A stretch of 64,000 nucleotides of DNA. Origin: Oceanitalea stevensii. GTDB taxonomy: Bacteria > Actinomycetota > Actinomycetes > Actinomycetales > Actinomycetaceae. Shown piece by piece: positions 61,806 through 64,000 of this stretch. Every line of letters starts with the position of its first letter. The stretch's first letter is position 1. The stretch spans positions 140,124 to 204,123 of the forward strand of contig NZ_JACSPO010000004.1 of the NCBI RefSeq assembly GCF_014837105.1. The letters are read 5' to 3'. The translations under genes were made by a program, and so were the position numbers. The notes beneath the pieces are model-generated. The model saw nothing but the letters and a program-made list of their open reading frames with translations. It ran no database searches and was not told the DNA's origin.

Positions 61806-63548
61806 ATGGGAACGGACACGTCGACCGACGACTCACTGCTCGTCGACTTCGAGGAGGAGAGCCCGCGACGCCGTCGCCGCGGGTGGATCATCGCCCTCGT
61901 CGTCCTCGTCCTGCTGCTCGCCGCCTACGCCGGCGCGGCCTGGTACCTCGGTGACCGCGTCCCGCGCGGCGCGACGGTCGCCGGTGTCGACATCGGCGGC
62001 CTCACCGCGCAGGAGGCGACCGAGCGGCTCGACGAGGCGCTCGCCGACACGGCCACCGAGCCCGTTCCCGTCTCCCTCGCCGAGAACGAGACGACCCTCG
62101 ACCCGGCCGCCGCCGGCCTCGAGCTGGACGCCGCCGCCACCGTCGACCGCCTCTCGGGCCTGTCCTTCGACCCGCGCAGCGTCGTCGCCCACCTCTTCGG
62201 CACCGAGGACCACGACCCGGTCGTCCGGGTGGACGAGGCCGCCCTGCGCGCCGAGGTCGAGCGGGTCGCCGAGACCCTCGACATCGCGCCCGTCGACGGC
62301 GCCATCGCCCTCACCGACGGCGAGGCGCAGGTGACCGAGCCGGTGGCCGGCACGTCCGTCGACCTCGACGCCGCCGTCGAGCTGGTCGCCGACACCTGGA
62401 TCACCGGGGAGCGCCCGCTCGAGCTGCCGGGCGAGGAGGTCACGCCCGCCATCACCGCCGAGGCCGTCCAGACGGCGATGGACGAGGTCGCCCGCCCGCT
62501 CACCCGCTCGCCGGTGGCCGTCGACATCGACGGCCGGCTCATCGAGCTCACCCCCGCGCACCTCACCTCCGTGTCGACCCTCGAGCCCACGGACGACGGC
62601 GCCCTCGAGCTCCGGCTCGACGGCGAGGCGCTCGTCGACCTCGTCCTCGAGCTCGACCCCGAGGTGCGCACCGAGGCCCGCGACGCCCGCATCGTCCTCG
62701 AGGGCGGGCGCCCCACCATCGTGCCCGGGGCGACCGGGATGGACATCGACGAGGAGGTCCTCGTCGAGACCGTTTCCGCGGCCGCCGTCTCCGGGTCGAA
62801 CCGCACCGCCGAGGCGCGCCTCGTCGAGGTCGCCCCCGAGTTCACGGTCGCCGACGCCGAGGCCCTGCGGGTCACCGAGGTGGTCTCCGAGTTCTCCACG
62901 CCGTTCCACAACGACGCCCAGCGCACGCGCAACCTCGTCGTCGGCGCCGAGAAGATCTCCAACACGCTCGTCAAGCCGGGGGAGACCTTCAGCCTCATCG
63001 ACGCGCTCGGCCCGATCACGGCGGAGCGGGGCTTCGTAGCATCCGGCGTCGTCGTCGACGGCCTGGAGACGAGCGGGATGGGCGGCGGCCTCTCCCAGGT
63101 CTCGACCACGGTGTTCAACGCCGCCTTCTTCGCCGGCATGCAGCTCGACCAGTTCCAGACCCACTCCCACCACTACCCGCGCTACCCCGAGGGCCGGGAG
63201 GCCACGCTCTTCACCCCGAGCGTGGACCTGCGCTGGACGAACACGACGCCCTACGGCGCGCTCGTCCAGGCCTGGGTGTCCGGCGGGCAGTTCCACGTGC
63301 GGCTGTGGGGCACCGAGCACTTCGACGTCTCGACCACCACGAGCGACCGGTTCAACTTCACCCAGCCCTCGACCGTCTACAACTCCTCGTCCAGCTGCGT
63401 CCCGAACAGCTCGCCCGAGCGGGGCTTCAGCGTGACGGTGTCGCGCACCGTGTCCCTCGACGGCGCCGAGGTGGACAGCAACTCGTGGACCACGCGCTAC
63501 ATCCCGTGGGACCGCGTCGTGTGCGGCTCCGCACCCAGCGGCGACTGA
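61806..63548 (+). CDS. VanW-domain envelope protein
   Basis: A 580-residue, membrane-anchored protein. A basic segment precedes one membrane helix (about 35-55, IALVVLVLLLAAYAG). It is followed by repeated PG-binding-4-like domains (about 60-360, with TVAGVDIGGLTAQEATERLDEAL as a repeat start) and a C-terminal VanW domain (about 370-540) with FSTPFHNDAQRTRNLVVGA and SGMGGGLSQVSTTVFNAAFFAG. VanW proteins are linked to cell-wall and vancomycin-type resistance contexts but have no clear enzyme activity. ATG 61806 follows GGAGG. Convergent with an SH3-like gene. Confidence 0.9.
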   Translation: MGTDTSTDDSLLVDFEEESPRRRRRGWIIALVVLVLLLAAYAGAAWYLGDRVPRGATVAGVDIGGLTAQEATERLDEALADTATEPVPVSLAENETTLDPAAAGLELDAAATVDRLSGLSFDPRSVVAHLFGTEDHDPVVRVDEAALRAEVERVAETLDIAPVDGAIALTDGEAQVTEPVAGTSVDLDAAVELVADTWITGERPLELPGEEVTPAITAEAVQTAMDEVARPLTRSPVAVDIDGRLIELTPAHLTSVSTLEPTDDGALELRLDGEALVDLVLELDPEVRTEARDARIVLEGGRPTIVPGATGMDIDEEVLVETVSAAAVSGSNRTAEARLVEVAPEFTVADAEALRVTEVVSEFSTPFHNDAQRTRNLVVGAEKISNTLVKPGETFSLIDALGPITAERGFVASGVVVDGLETSGMGGGLSQVSTTVFNAAFFAGMQLDQFQTHSHHYPRYPEGREATLFTPSVDLRWTNTTPYGALVQAWVSGGQFHVRLWGTEHFDVSTTTSDRFNFTQPSTVYNSSSSCVPNSSPERGFSVTVSRTVSLDGAEVDSNSWTTRYIPWDRVVCGSAPSGD

Positions 63549-63549
63549 G

Positions 63550-63774
63550 CTAGTCGCGGCGGGGCGCGCGCCGCGGCGGGGGCGGCGGCACCGGCTTGCC
63601 GACGACCGCGTCCGCCGCGGCCACTCGCACCGGACCGCGGCGCGTGTGGACGACGGCGGCGTCGTCGTCGGCCGCCACGAGGTCACCGAGGGCGTCGGAG
63701 AAGCCGCCCTCGGCGCGCCGGTACCGGATGACCACGCGCGTGCCCACCGGCCAGTCCGCCCACAGAGGTCTCAC
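63550..63774 (-). CDS. Small Rv0428c SH3-like protein
   Basis: A 74-residue protein. WPVGTRVVIRYRRAEGGFSDALGDLVAADDDAAVVHTR is the SH3-like barrel (read by ends), and the Pro-rich tail (KPVPPPPPRR) matches small actinobacterial proteins related to the SH3 domain at the start of Rv0428c-type acetyltransferases. No acetyltransferase domain follows. Start GTG 63772-63774. It is convergent with the VanW gene at 1 bp, so their transcripts overlap. Confidence 0.75.
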   Translation of the reverse strand: MRPLWADWPVGTRVVIRYRRAEGGFSDALGDLVAADDDAAVVHTRRGPVRVAAADAVVGKPVPPPPPRRAPRRD

Positions 63775-63810
63775 CCGGCCATTGTCCCCCAGCCCCGACG
63801 CCCTTTTCCT

Positions 63811-63937
63811 CGCCGACAGCCGGGTTCCTCGGGCCGTGGGGCGACACCCCATCCCCCTCCCTCGCCGACAGCCGGATTCCTCCGCGGAGGAATCCGGCTG
63901 TCGGCGTGTGGGGGTGGGAGGAATCCGGCTGTCGGCG
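63811..63937. repeat. Four copies of the CGCCGACAGCCGG/CCGGCTGTCGGCG element
   Basis: Copies lie at 63811-63830 and 63863-63882 (minus orientation) and 63887-63906 and 63918-63937 (plus). The core is GAGGAATCCGGCTGTCGGCG; the first copy differs at one base. The second and third copies form a perfect hairpin. Related cores occur in the 55-bp array at 36491-36710. Confidence 0.85.
63863..63906. terminator. Perfect 20-bp hairpin with 4-nt loop
   Basis: Arms 63863-63882 and 63887-63906 are perfectly complementary around CGCG. It has the same size, loop length, outer CGCCGA ends and flanking pyrimidine/purine tracts as the hairpin at 1319-1362. Confidence 0.75.
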
Positions 63938-64000
63938 TGTGGGGGTGGGCGACGCGCTGCAGGGCCGGTCGGATGAGGGATACTGGGAGCGCACCGACAG
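63938..64000. other. Window end, possible promoter of the next gene
   Basis: GATACT near 63978-63983 could be a -10 box for a gene starting beyond the window. Nothing else is visible. Confidence 0.3.

Overview
The window is a stretch of bacterial chromosome with very high GC by eye and strong third-position G/C bias. GTG and TTG starts, GTGA/ATGA overlaps between consecutive genes, and TAnnnT boxes 6 to 8 nt upstream of start codons are common. A MshB-type mycothiol deacetylase, an Rv0428c-like SH3 protein and actinobacterial-style gene pairs point to a high-GC Gram-positive actinobacterium, probably Micrococcales. That placement is inference. I see no rRNA, tRNA, CRISPR array, transposase or prophage gene. 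The window is almost entirely protein-coding, and several unusual palindromic or tandem repeats sit in the gaps.

Layout. 1-8.4 kb: 3' part of a PIN-PhoH ATPase, a PfkB sugar kinase overlapping xseB, adhE on the opposite strand, then xseA, a GNAT acetyltransferase and divergent ispH. 8.5-15.5 kb: a FadD-type acyl-CoA ligase and a four-gene oligopeptide ABC importer. 15.5-22.4 kb: paired palindromic repeats, rmuC, a PH-like membrane protein, a cupin, a DUF418-like membrane protein, a lipoprotein gamma-glutamyltransferase and ychF. 22.5-36.5 kb: small accessory and regulatory genes, including two PH-like proteins, an ABC-F ATPase, a VOC protein, YCII, ArsR/AHSA1, MBL/TetR, a YidD-like protein, an HTTM pair, AraC/GyrI, an S9 peptidase, YCII with an ECF42-like sigma factor, thymidine kinase and a DUF1345 protein. 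36.5-56.3 kb: a 55-bp tandem array, putA, a second oligopeptide importer, two large FtsX-like permeases, putP and two LolD/MacB-type ATPases. 56.3-57.6 kb: an AbiEi/nuclease-like gene bracketed by inverted 69-bp repeats. 57.8-64 kb: typA, an mshB fusion, a flavin reductase, a VanW-domain protein, an SH3-like protein and more repeats.

How genes work together. Two complete peptide importers (substrate-binding lipoprotein, two permeases, one fused double ATPase each) and the surface gamma-glutamyltransferase suggest scavenging of peptides and glutathione-like compounds. PutP and PutA would import proline and oxidise it to glutamate. The FtsX permeases and the two downstream ATPases probably form an export or lipoprotein-handling complex, although putP lies between them. 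Several regulators are next to likely targets: TetR with an MBL-fold hydrolase, ArsR with an AHSA1 protein, and a YCII protein with an ECF42-like sigma factor.

Most notable are the repeat families: the inverted 69-bp elements around the AbiEi/nuclease gene, a hairpin/tandem family sharing a GTCGGCG core, and a palindrome family centred on TGAYATRTC. Regulatory architecture is also visible, with twin operators for the TetR and fadD genes and many apparently leaderless genes.
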